From positions 34,473 to 98,472 of the forward strand of contig NZ_NOXG01000009.1 of assembly GCF_003207955.1 (NCBI RefSeq): DNA of 64,000 nucleotides. The letters are read 5' to 3'. The position numbers and the translations under genes are program-made. The stretch's first letter is position 1. Each line of letters opens with the position of its first letter. The DNA is from Novacetimonas pomaceti. GTDB lineage: Bacteria > Pseudomonadota > Alphaproteobacteria > Acetobacterales > Acetobacteraceae. Below, one piece after another: positions 17,326 to 24,769 of the stretch. The notes under the pieces were generated by a model. It was not told where the DNA came from. It saw only the letters and a list, made by a program, of their open reading frames with translations, and made no database searches.

Positions 17326-18640
17326 TATCACGCGCAACATCCTGTGGTCCGTTCTGGCCGCGGGAACCGCTTTCGCTTCGCTGCCGGCGTCTTTGGCCCA
17401 TGCCGATGACGCCCCGGCGGATCTTCTGGCACGTGGCGAGTATCTGGCCACCGCGGGCGACTGCGTGGCCTGTCATACGGCGCCGGGCGGCAAGCCTTTC
17501 GCGGGGGGGCTGAAAATCGCCACACCGATGGGCGATGTGGTTTCCACCAACATCACGCCCGATCCCGACCACGGGATTGGAAAATACACGGAAGAGGATT
17601 TTGAAAAGAGCCTGCGTCAGGGCATCCGCCGTGACGGCAGCCACCTCTATCCCGCCATGCCGTATGTTTCCTATTCCGGGCTGACGGATGGCGACGTCAA
17701 GGCGCTGTATGCGTGGTTCATGCACGGTGTAAAGCCGGTTGCCGTCACCCCGCCTGCGACCTCGCTCAATTTTCCCGCCAACATGCGCGTCGCCATGGCG
17801 GCATGGAACATGCTGGCAAGCAATACCCCGCCTGAAAGCGGCGATTCCGCCACTTTCGACAAGATGCGCCGGGGCCGTTACCTCGCGAACGCCCTTGAGC
17901 ATTGCGGCACCTGCCATACCCCGCGCAACATGATGCTGAGCGAGGAGCAGGACAGCTACCTTGCTGGCGCGCCGCTGGTTGGCTGGTATGCCCCCAACAT
18001 CACGTCGAGCAAGACAAGCGGGATCGGGAACTGGAGCGAGGACACCCTCGTGCAGTATCTTCACACGGGTCACGTGGACGGGCTGAGTCAGGCCGCCGGA
18101 CCGATGGGCGAGGCGGTTGAACACAGCACCAGCCACCTGACCGATGCGGATCTGCATGCGCTGGCGGCGTATATCCTTCAGGTCCCGGCAAAAGAAGACA
18201 GTACCGAGCATAAACCGCGTGAAAGCTTTGGCCAGCCGGTTGAGGCCGCTGATGTGCGCAGTGGCGATCTGACCCGAATTGACGACCTGTCGGAAATGAG
18301 CGGGCAGTATATCTATGACGCGAACTGCGCGGCGTGCCACGGCCCCAACGGTGCGGGAACCAGCGATCATTATGCGCCTTCCCTGTTCCATAATTCCGTT
18401 ACGGGGGCAGGACGTCCGGACAACCTGATCATGACGATCCTGAACGGCGTGGACAGGACCGCAGATGGGCAGCATGTCCATATGCCGGGGTTCGATCATG
18501 ATTCTGACGTGCAGCGCCTGAGCGATAGTGAAATCGCAAGCGTCACCAATTACGTCATGACGACCTTTGGCAGTGGCGATCATGCGGCAACACCTGAACA
18601 GGTTGCAAAACTGCGCAAGGATATTGCCAAGACCCCCTGA
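17318..18640 (+). CDS. Triheme cytochrome c subunit of membrane sugar dehydrogenase
   Basis: A 440-residue periplasmic cytochrome with a signal peptide ending SLAHADD. Three CxxCH haem sites are present: C49-H53 (CVACH), C196-H200 (CGTCH) and C337-H341 (CAACH), each with downstream Met ligands such as PAMPYVSYS and HMPGFDHD. It would take electrons from the FAD subunit and reduce ubiquinone. The start overlaps the large-subunit gene by eight bases. Related cytochrome subunits often end in an amphipathic or hydrophobic membrane anchor; here the C-terminus is charged (KLRKDIAKTP) and no anchor is visible. A strong terminator follows. Confidence 0.9.
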   Translation: MPDITRNILWSVLAAGTAFASLPASLAHADDAPADLLARGEYLATAGDCVACHTAPGGKPFAGGLKIATPMGDVVSTNITPDPDHGIGKYTEEDFEKSLRQGIRRDGSHLYPAMPYVSYSGLTDGDVKALYAWFMHGVKPVAVTPPATSLNFPANMRVAMAAWNMLASNTPPESGDSATFDKMRRGRYLANALEHCGTCHTPRNMMLSEEQDSYLAGAPLVGWYAPNITSSKTSGIGNWSEDTLVQYLHTGHVDGLSQAAGPMGEAVEHSTSHLTDADLHALAAYILQVPAKEDSTEHKPRESFGQPVEAADVRSGDLTRIDDLSEMSGQYIYDANCAACHGPNGAGTSDHYAPSLFHNSVTGAGRPDNLIMTILNGVDRTADGQHVHMPGFDHDSDVQRLSDSEIASVTNYVMTTFGSGDHAATPEQVAKLRKDIAKTP

Positions 18641-18661
18641 CTGTTTCGCAAGATCCAATAT

Positions 18662-18718
18662 GAACGCCATATCCGTTCTGGTATTTCACCACGAATGGAT
18701 ATGGCGTTCTTTTTTCTG
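18662..18718 (+). terminator. Rho-independent terminator after the dehydrogenase operon
   Basis: Inverted arms at 18662-18678 and 18693-18709 pair at 16 of 17 positions, and a run of seven or more T follows directly. It lies 21 bp after the cytochrome stop codon and is a textbook intrinsic terminator for the three-gene operon. Confidence 0.85.
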
Positions 18719-18738
18719 ACCCTTTCCACAGCCTAACA

Positions 18739-18984
18739 AGGCTGTTTGAAAACGACCTGCCGATAAAAAATAATAAAAGTTTTTGGGTGTCGCCTTTTTT
18801 CAAAAAGGTGATGTCTTTCGAAGCTTTTTGAAAAAAGCTTCACCAAAAACTTCTTGTAATTTCCCTGTATTACCGGGCCTGCCTTTTCAGACGGCTTCTT
18901 GAAACAGTAGCAAAGGATGCTGCTTTTTTTAAAATAAGGCAGCATCCAAAAACTTTTCACAAATGGATTGTTTTCAAACAACCC
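18739..18984. repeat. Composite dispersed hairpin repeat (copy B, two units)
   Basis: Two repeat units lie head to head. Unit one (18775-18854) has the AAAAGTTTTTGG border, a CGCCTTTTTT/AAAAAGGTG hairpin, an AAGCTTTTTG/AAAAAAGCTT hairpin, and the border CACCAAAAACTTCT. Unit two (18916-18957) has the hairpin GATGCTGC...GCAGCATC and the border CCAAAAACTTTT. Imperfect inverted ends flank the whole: GGCTGTTTGAAAACGA at 18740 and the complement of GGGTTGTTTGAAAAC at the right. It sits between the convergent cytochrome and Gln-rich protein genes. Confidence 0.75.
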
Positions 18985-19040
18985 GGTGCCTGATGACACA
19001 CTGGTTGCCCGACCAGCGGACAAGGTCTTTCCTTACAGGT

Positions 19041-19586
19041 TTACCAGTTTCCCCATTCCTGGTTATTCCACTGCTGCCCGTTCCACCCCTGTCCGCCCAG
19101 TTGCTGCATCTGTTGCATCTGCTGCTGACGCATCTGTTCGGCCTGCTGGCGCAACTGCATCTGCTGCTGCTGCTGTTGTTGTTGCAACTGCTGCATCTGT
19201 TGCTGACGCTGCATTTCGATCTGCTGCTGGCGCTGCTGCAGCTGGAACCCGGCGTTGGGCTGACCACGCATCTGGTCCGCCTGCTGGCGTAGCTGGTCCT
19301 GTTGCTGACGATACTGATCTTCCATCTGCTGGCGCTGCTGTTCCGTCTGCTGACGCATCTGTTCACGCTGCTGGCGAAGCTGCTCGCGCTGCTGGCGAAG
19401 CTGCTCGCGCTGCTGGCGGAACTGTTCCTGCATCTGCTGCATCTGTTGCTGCTGCTGCGGTCCCCCGCCCCATTGGGCCATCTGGATGTATGGCGAACCT
19501 GCCGCGCATGCCGATGTGGACACGACGGCCGTTCCCATCAGGAAAAGCGCCAGTGGAACTGCAAGCTGGACAGAATGATGCCGCAT
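19041..19586 (-). CDS. Secreted Gln-rich coiled-coil protein
   Basis: A 181-residue protein with a signal peptide (MRHHSVQLAVPLALFLMG, ending SACAAG). Nearly all of the mature chain is Gln, Arg, Glu, Met and Leu in heptad-like units such as LRQQREQ, predicted to form a long periplasmic or surface coiled coil. The C-terminus is Trp/Asn/Gly-rich (GWNGQQWNNQEWGNW). The DNA has two perfect 21-bp tandem units (19368-19388 and 19389-19409) plus a degenerate third. The start is set by CCGGAGGTCACGCC just upstream; longer in-frame starts are implausible. No family was recognised and the function is unknown. Confidence 0.7.
   Translation of the reverse strand: MRHHSVQLAVPLALFLMGTAVVSTSACAAGSPYIQMAQWGGGPQQQQQMQQMQEQFRQQREQLRQQREQLRQQREQMRQQTEQQRQQMEDQYRQQQDQLRQQADQMRGQPNAGFQLQQRQQQIEMQRQQQMQQLQQQQQQQQMQLRQQAEQMRQQQMQQMQQLGGQGWNGQQWNNQEWGNW
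19368..19430 (-). repeat. 21-bp in-frame tandem repeat
   Basis: Two identical 21-bp units (19368-19388, 19389-19409) and a third diverged unit (19410-19430) lie inside the Gln-rich gene. Each unit encodes one seven-residue coiled-coil heptad (RQQREQL in register). Unit number could vary between strains by replication slippage. Confidence 0.75.
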
Positions 19587-19673
19587 GGCGTGACCTCCGG
19601 TTATGGTGCGTCGGTTTCCCGACGCGATCACAACATCTTGCGCATGCCTGTCGTGCTGGCAAGCATGCCCTGT

Positions 19674-19691
19674 TATATTGGCGTCAATATA
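19674..19691. promoter_or_regulatory. Palindrome between divergent genes
   Basis: TATATTG-GCGT-CAATATA is a perfect seven-base inverted repeat with a four-base spacer. It lies 88-105 bp upstream of the Gln-rich gene start and 70-87 bp upstream of the DOPA dioxygenase family gene. The position fits an operator for either divergent promoter, but no cognate regulator is nearby. Confidence 0.4.
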
Positions 19692-19760
19692 TGATTTCCG
19701 GCCACCACGTCGAATACCGGAAGGTGGAACGGCCACCACAATGGCGCAGGAACGACAGAC

Positions 19761-20186
19761 ATGCCCGATACCAGCTTTTCCCCCAGGTCCGTTGATGAAA
19801 TCGCCAGCTATCACGCGCATGTCTATTTCTCGCCTGCTACGGCATCCCACGCGCTTGCGCTACGGACGGCGCTGGCGCGGCGTTTTTCCGTCCGGCTGGG
19901 CCGCGTTCACGAGGCACCGGTGGGACCGCATCGTGCCAGCATGTTTCAGGTCGCCTTTGAAACCGCCCTGTTCGCGACCCTCGTGCCATGGCTCATGCTG
20001 AATCGAAACGGCCTCAGCATCCTGGTGCATCCCAATACCACCCATCCCCGTCGCGACCATGTCGAGGACAGCCTGTGGCTTGGCACCCCCCTCGCCCTGC
20101 TTCCCGAGCGCCTGCCCGAAACGCAGGAACATGCCGACATGGCGGGGCCAGTGAACACGACGCCGGACCTGCCCCCTGTGTCCTGA
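19761..20186 (+). CDS. DOPA 4,5-dioxygenase family protein
   Basis: A 141-residue protein matching the small DOPA 4,5-dioxygenase family (PF08883 type). The opening EIASYHAHVYFSPATASHA supplies the conserved His-x-His, and the core has PVGPHRASMFQVAF followed by LVPWLMLNRNGLSILVHPNT and HPRRDHVEDSLWLG. In fungi and plants family members open an aromatic catechol ring using non-haem iron; bacterial members are mostly uncharacterised. AGGAACG precedes the ATG. The C-terminal tail after about residue 115 is not conserved. The real substrate is unknown. Confidence 0.82.
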   Translation: MPDTSFSPRSVDEIASYHAHVYFSPATASHALALRTALARRFSVRLGRVHEAPVGPHRASMFQVAFETALFATLVPWLMLNRNGLSILVHPNTTHPRRDHVEDSLWLGTPLALLPERLPETQEHADMAGPVNTTPDLPPVS

Positions 20187-20291
20187 TTCGCATCTTTTGT
20201 AACAAGCAAAAAAAGAAACCGAACCGGGATTGCCATCGAAGCGGACAACCCGCCATAAATACCGGCGAATCAAAGGCCGGGAGACAAGACA

Positions 20292-21791
20292 TTGCTTTGT
20301 CCGAAGACGGATCAACGGCGTACCATCCCCTCGTTCATATCGGCATTCCTTTCCCTCGCACTGCTGTCTGCCCTGCCGGTTCCTGCCCATGCCCTCGATG
20401 CGGAGGGCATGAAAGCCACGACATCGCACGGCATGGCGGTTACCACGGCCACCGATGCGGCGCTGGTTGATGATCTGGAACACCGGACGTTTCAATGGTT
20501 CTGGGACGCAGCCGATCCGGCGTCCGGCCTGGTTCCTGACAGGTATCCTTCCGCGCAGACGCAGGCGAGCGTGGCCTCGATAGGTTTCGGACTGACGGCC
20601 TATGGCATCGGGGCGACGCGCGGATACATCACCCGGGAACAGGCCGTGACGCGCACCATTTCCACCCTGCGCTATCTGCTGCGCTCCCCACAAAACGATA
20701 GCGAAGACAATGCAACGGGTTATCAGGGCCTGTATTATCATTTCCTGAAGAAGTCGGACGGCCTGCGACTGAACCGCGATATCGAACTTTCAAGCATCGA
20801 TACGGCGCTGCTGATGCAGGGCGTCCTGTTTTCACAGTCCTTCTACGACCGCGACACGCCGCAGGAACACGAAATCCGCGACCTGTCAGACCAGCTTTAC
20901 AGGCGGGTCAACTGGCGGTGGATACGTCGTCCCGACAACCGGCTCAGCATGGGATGGAGCCCCGAGCACCAGTTCATCGCCAGCTACTGGGAAGGCTACA
21001 GCGAGGGGATGATGGTCTATATCCTCGGGCTGGGGTCGCCCACCTTCTCGCTGGAACCGACGTCATGGCAGGCGTGGCTTGCCACCAATGACCGCCGCTG
21101 GGGCGATTATTACGGGCAGACCTTCCTGAATTTCGCCCCCCTGTTCGGTCATCAGTACAGTCACGCATGGATTGATTTCCGTGGCATACAGGATGACTGG
21201 GCGCATCAGAAACAGATTGATTATTTCGAAAACAGCCGCCGCGCGGTCTATGCGCAACGTGCCTATGCCATTGCCAATCCGGGGAAATGGCGGGATTACG
21301 GTCCGACCATGTGGGGGCTGACGGCCTGTGACGGGCCGGGCGAGACCACGCAGCAGATGGACGGGCAGGACCGGCATTACCTGTCCTATTCCGCGCGGGG
21401 GGCGGGACGCGACTATACACAGGATGATGGGACCATCGCCCCGACCGCCGCTGTCGGTTCCATTGCCTTTGCACCCGAAATCGTGCTGCCGACCCTTCAT
21501 GACATGAAGACCCGTTACGGCAGCAGGATCTATGGAAAATACGGTTTCGTGGACGCCTTCAATCCCAGTTTCCGGGATGGGAAGTCGTTCTGGTCAGATA
21601 ATGAATATCTGGGGATCGATCAGGGGCCGATCCTGCTGATGATCGAAAACTGGCGCACGGGACTGGTGTGGAACACCATGAAGCGCAACCCCTATATCCG
21701 CGCCGGCCTGCAGCGCGCGGGATTCCAAGGCGGATGGCTATCGAATGCCCCTGCCCCCGCCAGGGTTGCGCAGGCCATGCCCCTGCACTGA
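20292..21791 (+). CDS. Secreted glucoamylase-like family protein (PF10091 type)
   Basis: A 499-residue exported protein. It begins at a TTG with GGGAGA eight bases upstream and carries a signal peptide with a hydrophobic core LSLALLSALPVPAHA. The mature domain starts DLEHRTFQWFWDAADPASGLVPDR and includes ASVASIGFGLTAYGIG, SIDTALLMQGVLFSQ and EGYSEGMMVYILGLGSP, which are signatures of the putative glucoamylase family with an alpha/alpha toroid. The C-terminal half has IAFAPEIVLPTLHDM and EYLGIDQGPILLMIENWRTG. It is probably a periplasmic glycoside hydrolase, perhaps acting on a beta-glucan or cell-envelope polymer. Substrate unknown. Confidence 0.85.
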   Translation: MLCPKTDQRRTIPSFISAFLSLALLSALPVPAHALDAEGMKATTSHGMAVTTATDAALVDDLEHRTFQWFWDAADPASGLVPDRYPSAQTQASVASIGFGLTAYGIGATRGYITREQAVTRTISTLRYLLRSPQNDSEDNATGYQGLYYHFLKKSDGLRLNRDIELSSIDTALLMQGVLFSQSFYDRDTPQEHEIRDLSDQLYRRVNWRWIRRPDNRLSMGWSPEHQFIASYWEGYSEGMMVYILGLGSPTFSLEPTSWQAWLATNDRRWGDYYGQTFLNFAPLFGHQYSHAWIDFRGIQDDWAHQKQIDYFENSRRAVYAQRAYAIANPGKWRDYGPTMWGLTACDGPGETTQQMDGQDRHYLSYSARGAGRDYTQDDGTIAPTAAVGSIAFAPEIVLPTLHDMKTRYGSRIYGKYGFVDAFNPSFRDGKSFWSDNEYLGIDQGPILLMIENWRTGLVWNTMKRNPYIRAGLQRAGFQGGWLSNAPAPARVAQAMPLH

Positions 21792-21800
21792 ACCGCCGGG

Positions 21801-22271
21801 CTACCTCGTCCGGTGTCGCGTCAGGGAACCCGTGGCCGGTCCCTGACGTGCGATGCGCGTGGACAGTACGATAACCGAATTCGTGCGGTCCACCCCCTGC
21901 AGCATGCCGATCCGGTCGATGGCGTCATTGATCGCCTCTGTCGTCTGGGCACCGACCACGGCGATCATGTCCACATGCCCGCTGACGGCATGCAGTTCCC
22001 GGATTTCCGGAAACTGCCGCAGTGCGTCTTCCACCGATGCCACATGACGGGGCGTGAGCGTAATCATCACATGCGCCCGGATCGCATCGCGCGCCGCCGC
22101 CCCCATCACCACCGCGTATCCCGCAATCGCGCCCCCGCGCTCCAGCCTTTCGATCCGGCTCTGCACGGTCGTGCGCGACAGGCCGCCACGACGGGCCAGT
22201 TCCGCCGTGGACATGCGGGCATTTTCCTCCAGCAGGGACAGAATCAGGCGATCGGTGGCGTCGATGTGCAT
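21801..22271 (-). CDS. Lrp/AsnC family transcriptional regulator
   Basis: About 156 residues. The N-terminal winged helix-turn-helix is clear (MHIDATDRLILSLLEENARM, then STAELARRGGLSRTTVQSRI), followed by the ligand-sensing RAM domain (AHVMITLTPRHVASVEDALR, ELHAVSGHVDMIAVV). Such regulators respond to amino acids. In-frame starts exist at 22292, 22283 and 22271, none with a clear ribosome site; I prefer the last because it begins the conserved IDATDR motif. It is divergent from the saccharopine-dehydrogenase-like gene, which is its likely target. It converges on the glucoamylase-like gene, with nine bases between the stops. Confidence 0.88.
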   Translation of the reverse strand: MHIDATDRLILSLLEENARMSTAELARRGGLSRTTVQSRIERLERGGAIAGYAVVMGAAARDAIRAHVMITLTPRHVASVEDALRQFPEIRELHAVSGHVDMIAVVGAQTTEAINDAIDRIGMLQGVDRTNSVIVLSTRIARQGPATGSLTRHRTR

Positions 22272-22323
22272 AGTGCCGATCATGGTCAACATTATGCCGA
22301 AATAAAAGCCCTATCTGCCGTCT

Positions 22324-22394
22324 ATCCTCGGCTTGCTGCCGACATCCGGGCTTTGTCTGATCAATGGGTCTGATCCCACAATCATGCCGAGGAT
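22324..22394 (+). promoter_or_regulatory. Possible RBS-sequestering leader structure
   Basis: ATCCTCGGC (22324-22332) is perfectly complementary to GCCGAGGAT (22386-22394), and the right arm contains the ribosome binding site of the next gene. The left arm can instead pair locally (TCGGC 22328-22332 with GCCGA 22338-22342). The two pairings exclude each other, a layout typical of translational switches. No ligand domain is recognised, and transcription must start upstream of 22324 for this to operate. Confidence 0.35.
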
Positions 22395-22398
22395 GGTC

Positions 22399-23487
22399 AT
22401 GCGGAAAATACTTGTTATCGGAGCCGGGAACATCGGGTCCACCATTGCAGATTTTCTTGCCAGCACGGGCGATTACGCCGTTACGCTGACCGATCGCGAT
22501 GCAAACACGCTTGCGGGCGCGGACGTGCCTGACACGGTCAATCGCGTTACCGCCGACCTGAGCACGCCTGACGTCCTGCCGGGCCTTCTGAAGGGCTGTT
22601 TCGCCGTCCTTTCGGCCGCCCCGTTCCACCTGACCACCACCATCGCCAGCGCCGCCGCCGCCGCGGGCGTCAACTACCTCGACCTGACGGAAGACGTGGC
22701 CAGCACCAAGGTCGTGCGTGAACTGTCCGCCACTGCTCCCTCCGTCGCATTTATCCCGCAGTGCGGACTGGCGCCGGGTGCCGTTTCCATCGTCGCGCAT
22801 GACATCGCGCGCCGTTTCGACAGCGTGGACACGATCCAGCTGCGTGTCGGGGCGCTGCCGGAATATTCCACCAACGCGCTGGGCTACAACCTGACGTGGA
22901 GCACGGATGGCGTCATCAACGAATATATCGAACCCTGCGAGGCCATCGTCGGGGGCAAGCGCCGCCTGGTGCCCGCGCTGGAGGGGCTGGAAACCGTCAC
23001 CATCGATGGCGTGACTTATGAAGCTTTCAATACCTCCGGCGGGCTGGGATCGCTGTGCGATACCTATGACGGCCGGGTGCGGGAACTGAATTACCGCACG
23101 ATCCGCTATCCGGGTCATGCCGCGATCATGAAGGTCCTGCTGAATGACCTTCGCCTGGCGGAACGCCGCGATGTCATCAAGTCGATATTCGAACACGCCC
23201 TGCCCGTGACGACGCAGGATGTCATTGTCATCCTCATCACCGTGTCGGGCCAGCGCGACGGGCGCCTGACGCAGGAAACGTTCGTGCGCGCGATCCATGG
23301 CGCGACCGTCAATGGCCGCCCGCGCACCGGCATCCAGATCACGACGGCGGGCGCGATCTGCGCCGTGCTCGACCTGCTGGCCGAAGGCAAGATTCCGACA
23401 TCCGGGCTGGTGCTGCAGGAAGATATCGCCCTGTCGCAGTTCCTGGAAAACCGGTTCGGAAAATTCTATCAGGACGGCAGGCAGTAA
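22399..23487 (+). CDS. Saccharopine dehydrogenase family protein
   Basis: A 362-residue NAD(P)-dependent enzyme resembling saccharopine reductase / dehydrogenase (glutamate-forming) of lysine metabolism. The Rossmann motif KILVIGAGNIGSTIADFL starts at residue 3. The central part has YLDLTEDVASTK, FIPQCGLAPGAVSIVA and GGLGSLCDTYDGRVREL NYRTIRYPGH, typical of the LYS9-like group. The ATG at 22399 is preceded by GAGGATGGTC; earlier in-frame ATGs (22333, 22384) lack this. The divergent Lrp-type regulator supports a role in amino acid turnover. A hairpin terminator follows. Exact reaction not proven from sequence. Confidence 0.85.
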   Translation: MRKILVIGAGNIGSTIADFLASTGDYAVTLTDRDANTLAGADVPDTVNRVTADLSTPDVLPGLLKGCFAVLSAAPFHLTTTIASAAAAAGVNYLDLTEDVASTKVVRELSATAPSVAFIPQCGLAPGAVSIVAHDIARRFDSVDTIQLRVGALPEYSTNALGYNLTWSTDGVINEYIEPCEAIVGGKRRLVPALEGLETVTIDGVTYEAFNTSGGLGSLCDTYDGRVRELNYRTIRYPGHAAIMKVLLNDLRLAERRDVIKSIFEHALPVTTQDVIVILITVSGQRDGRLTQETFVRAIHGATVNGRPRTGIQITTAGAICAVLDLLAEGKIPTSGLVLQEDIALSQFLENRFGKFYQDGRQ

Positions 23488-23508
23488 CAGGCCCTGGTGT
23501 CTTTTCCC

Positions 23509-23533
23509 GGGCAGCGGACGCATCCCGCTGCCC
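23509..23533 (+). terminator. Hairpin terminator after the saccharopine dehydrogenase-like gene
   Basis: GGGCAGCGG (23509-23517) pairs perfectly with CCGCTGCCC (23525-23533) around a seven-base loop, followed by ACTTCTTT. It lies 22 bp after the stop codon. Confidence 0.65.
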
Positions 23534-23674
23534 ACTTCTTTCCGCCATATTGAACCGGGGTGGGGTTCGATATAGCATCGCAACATACTGCCCTTCCCCC
23601 ATATGAGGTGCCGGCGAACCGGGGCTGGTTCCATATGCGCCAGCACCCGCCAGATTGCGGATTGCCTGCCCGTC

Positions 23675-24637
23675 ATGCCCCACGACCAGATCCCGTGCAT
23701 TTATGCCGCGCATTCGTATTACGATATCCGCCGCGAACTTGAAAAACGTCCCTCGGCACCACCATGCATTCAGGTGACGACGCTGGATGACCTGAAAAAG
23801 ATCATCGCGGATGCAGAAATACTTGTCATTTCCATGCTGTGGAAAAATGACCTTCTGGAAATCGCCCCCCGTCTCCGCCTGATCCAGTCCATCAGTTCCG
23901 GGGTGGAGCAGTTCGACCTGAACCGGCTGAAGGCACGCGGTGTCCATCTGTGCAATGCACGCGGCGCGAATGCCAGTGCGGTGGCGGAACATGCGCTGGC
24001 CCTGATGCTCAGCCTTGCCAGGCGGCTGTACGAAGCACGTGACAACCAGAAAATGTGCCGATGGTCCACCACCGGCACCGATCCGCGCCCACGCCTGCAG
24101 GAACTGTCGGAAAAGAATGTCCTGATCGTCGGCATGGGCACGATTGGCGATCGCCTTGCACGGCTGTGCCAGGCGCTGGGCATGAATGTCAGCGGCGCCC
24201 GGCACAGCGCCCGTCCGCTTGATGTCGCAGGCGTGCGGCAAATCACCATGAACCGCCTGCATGAAGGACTGGCGGATGCGGATTACGTCATCCTGACGTG
24301 CCCGTTGACGCCACAGACGCATCACCTTATCAACACTGCGGCCTTCGCCGCCATGAAGCGTGACGCATGTCTCATCAACGTGGCGCGTGGAGCGGTGGTC
24401 GAGGAAGCCGCCCTGATCCATGCCCTCGACACAGGCCGCATCGCGGGCGCGGCCCTCGATACCTATGACGAGGAACCGCTGCCCGCCTCCTCCCCCCTAT
24501 GGTCACGGCCCAATCTGGTCATGACGGGCCATACGGCGGGCGAAACCCAGTTCTATGAACGCAATGTCGTTGATATCCTGCTCAGGAATCTTGCCGCGCT
24601 CAAAACCGGTGGTCCGATGACAAACATGATTGTCTGA
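23675..24637 (+). CDS. D-isomer specific 2-hydroxyacid dehydrogenase
   Basis: About 320 residues from the ATG at 23675. The NAD-binding domain carries NVLIVGMGTIGDRLARLCQALGM, and the catalytic elements are visible as the Arg in LINVARGAVVEEAAL, the Glu in DTYDEEPLP and the His in TGHTAGET. The family reduces 2-keto acids or oxidises D-2-hydroxyacids with NAD(P)H. An upstream in-frame start at 23603 adds residues that do not resemble the family. It is a single gene followed by a copy of the dispersed repeat. Substrate unknown; glyoxylate, hydroxypyruvate or a branched 2-keto acid are possible. Confidence 0.85.
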   Translation: MPHDQIPCIYAAHSYYDIRRELEKRPSAPPCIQVTTLDDLKKIIADAEILVISMLWKNDLLEIAPRLRLIQSISSGVEQFDLNRLKARGVHLCNARGANASAVAEHALALMLSLARRLYEARDNQKMCRWSTTGTDPRPRLQELSEKNVLIVGMGTIGDRLARLCQALGMNVSGARHSARPLDVAGVRQITMNRLHEGLADADYVILTCPLTPQTHHLINTAAFAAMKRDACLINVARGAVVEEAALIHALDTGRIAGAALDTYDEEPLPASSPLWSRPNLVMTGHTAGETQFYERNVVDILLRNLAALKTGGPMTNMIV

Positions 24638-24640
24638 AAC

Positions 24641-24740
24641 AGAAGTTTTTCGGAAAATTCCTGAAATCACAAGAAGACGCTGCCTTTTTAAAAAAGGCAG
24701 CACCCAGAAACTTTTATATTTTGGCGCTGCCTTCAAACAA
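24641..24740. repeat. Dispersed hairpin repeat (copy C)
   Basis: The copy begins AGAAGTTTTTCGG just after the 2-hydroxyacid dehydrogenase stop. It contains the hairpin GCTGCCTTTTT/AAAAAGGCAGC (24679-24701) and CCCAGAAACTTTTA, and ends near TTCAAACAATC. It lies between convergent genes and could end both transcripts. Confidence 0.65.
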
Positions 24741-24769
24741 TCTCCGGGCAGGGGACGCATCCTGGCAGT

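Noticed and set aside
17255..18670. 471-codon minus-strand frame
   Set aside because: Antisense to the triheme cytochrome gene; no motifs, and the plus-strand product has three intact haem sites.
19041..19500. CRISPR-like or microsatellite repeat array
   Set aside because: The CTG-rich repetition is in-frame coding for Gln-rich heptads with a signal peptide and ribosome site; there are no spacers.
21925..23700. 591-codon minus-strand frame
   Set aside because: Spans antisense to the saccharopine dehydrogenase-like gene and overlaps the Lrp gene in another frame; repetitive charged composition typical of shadow frames.
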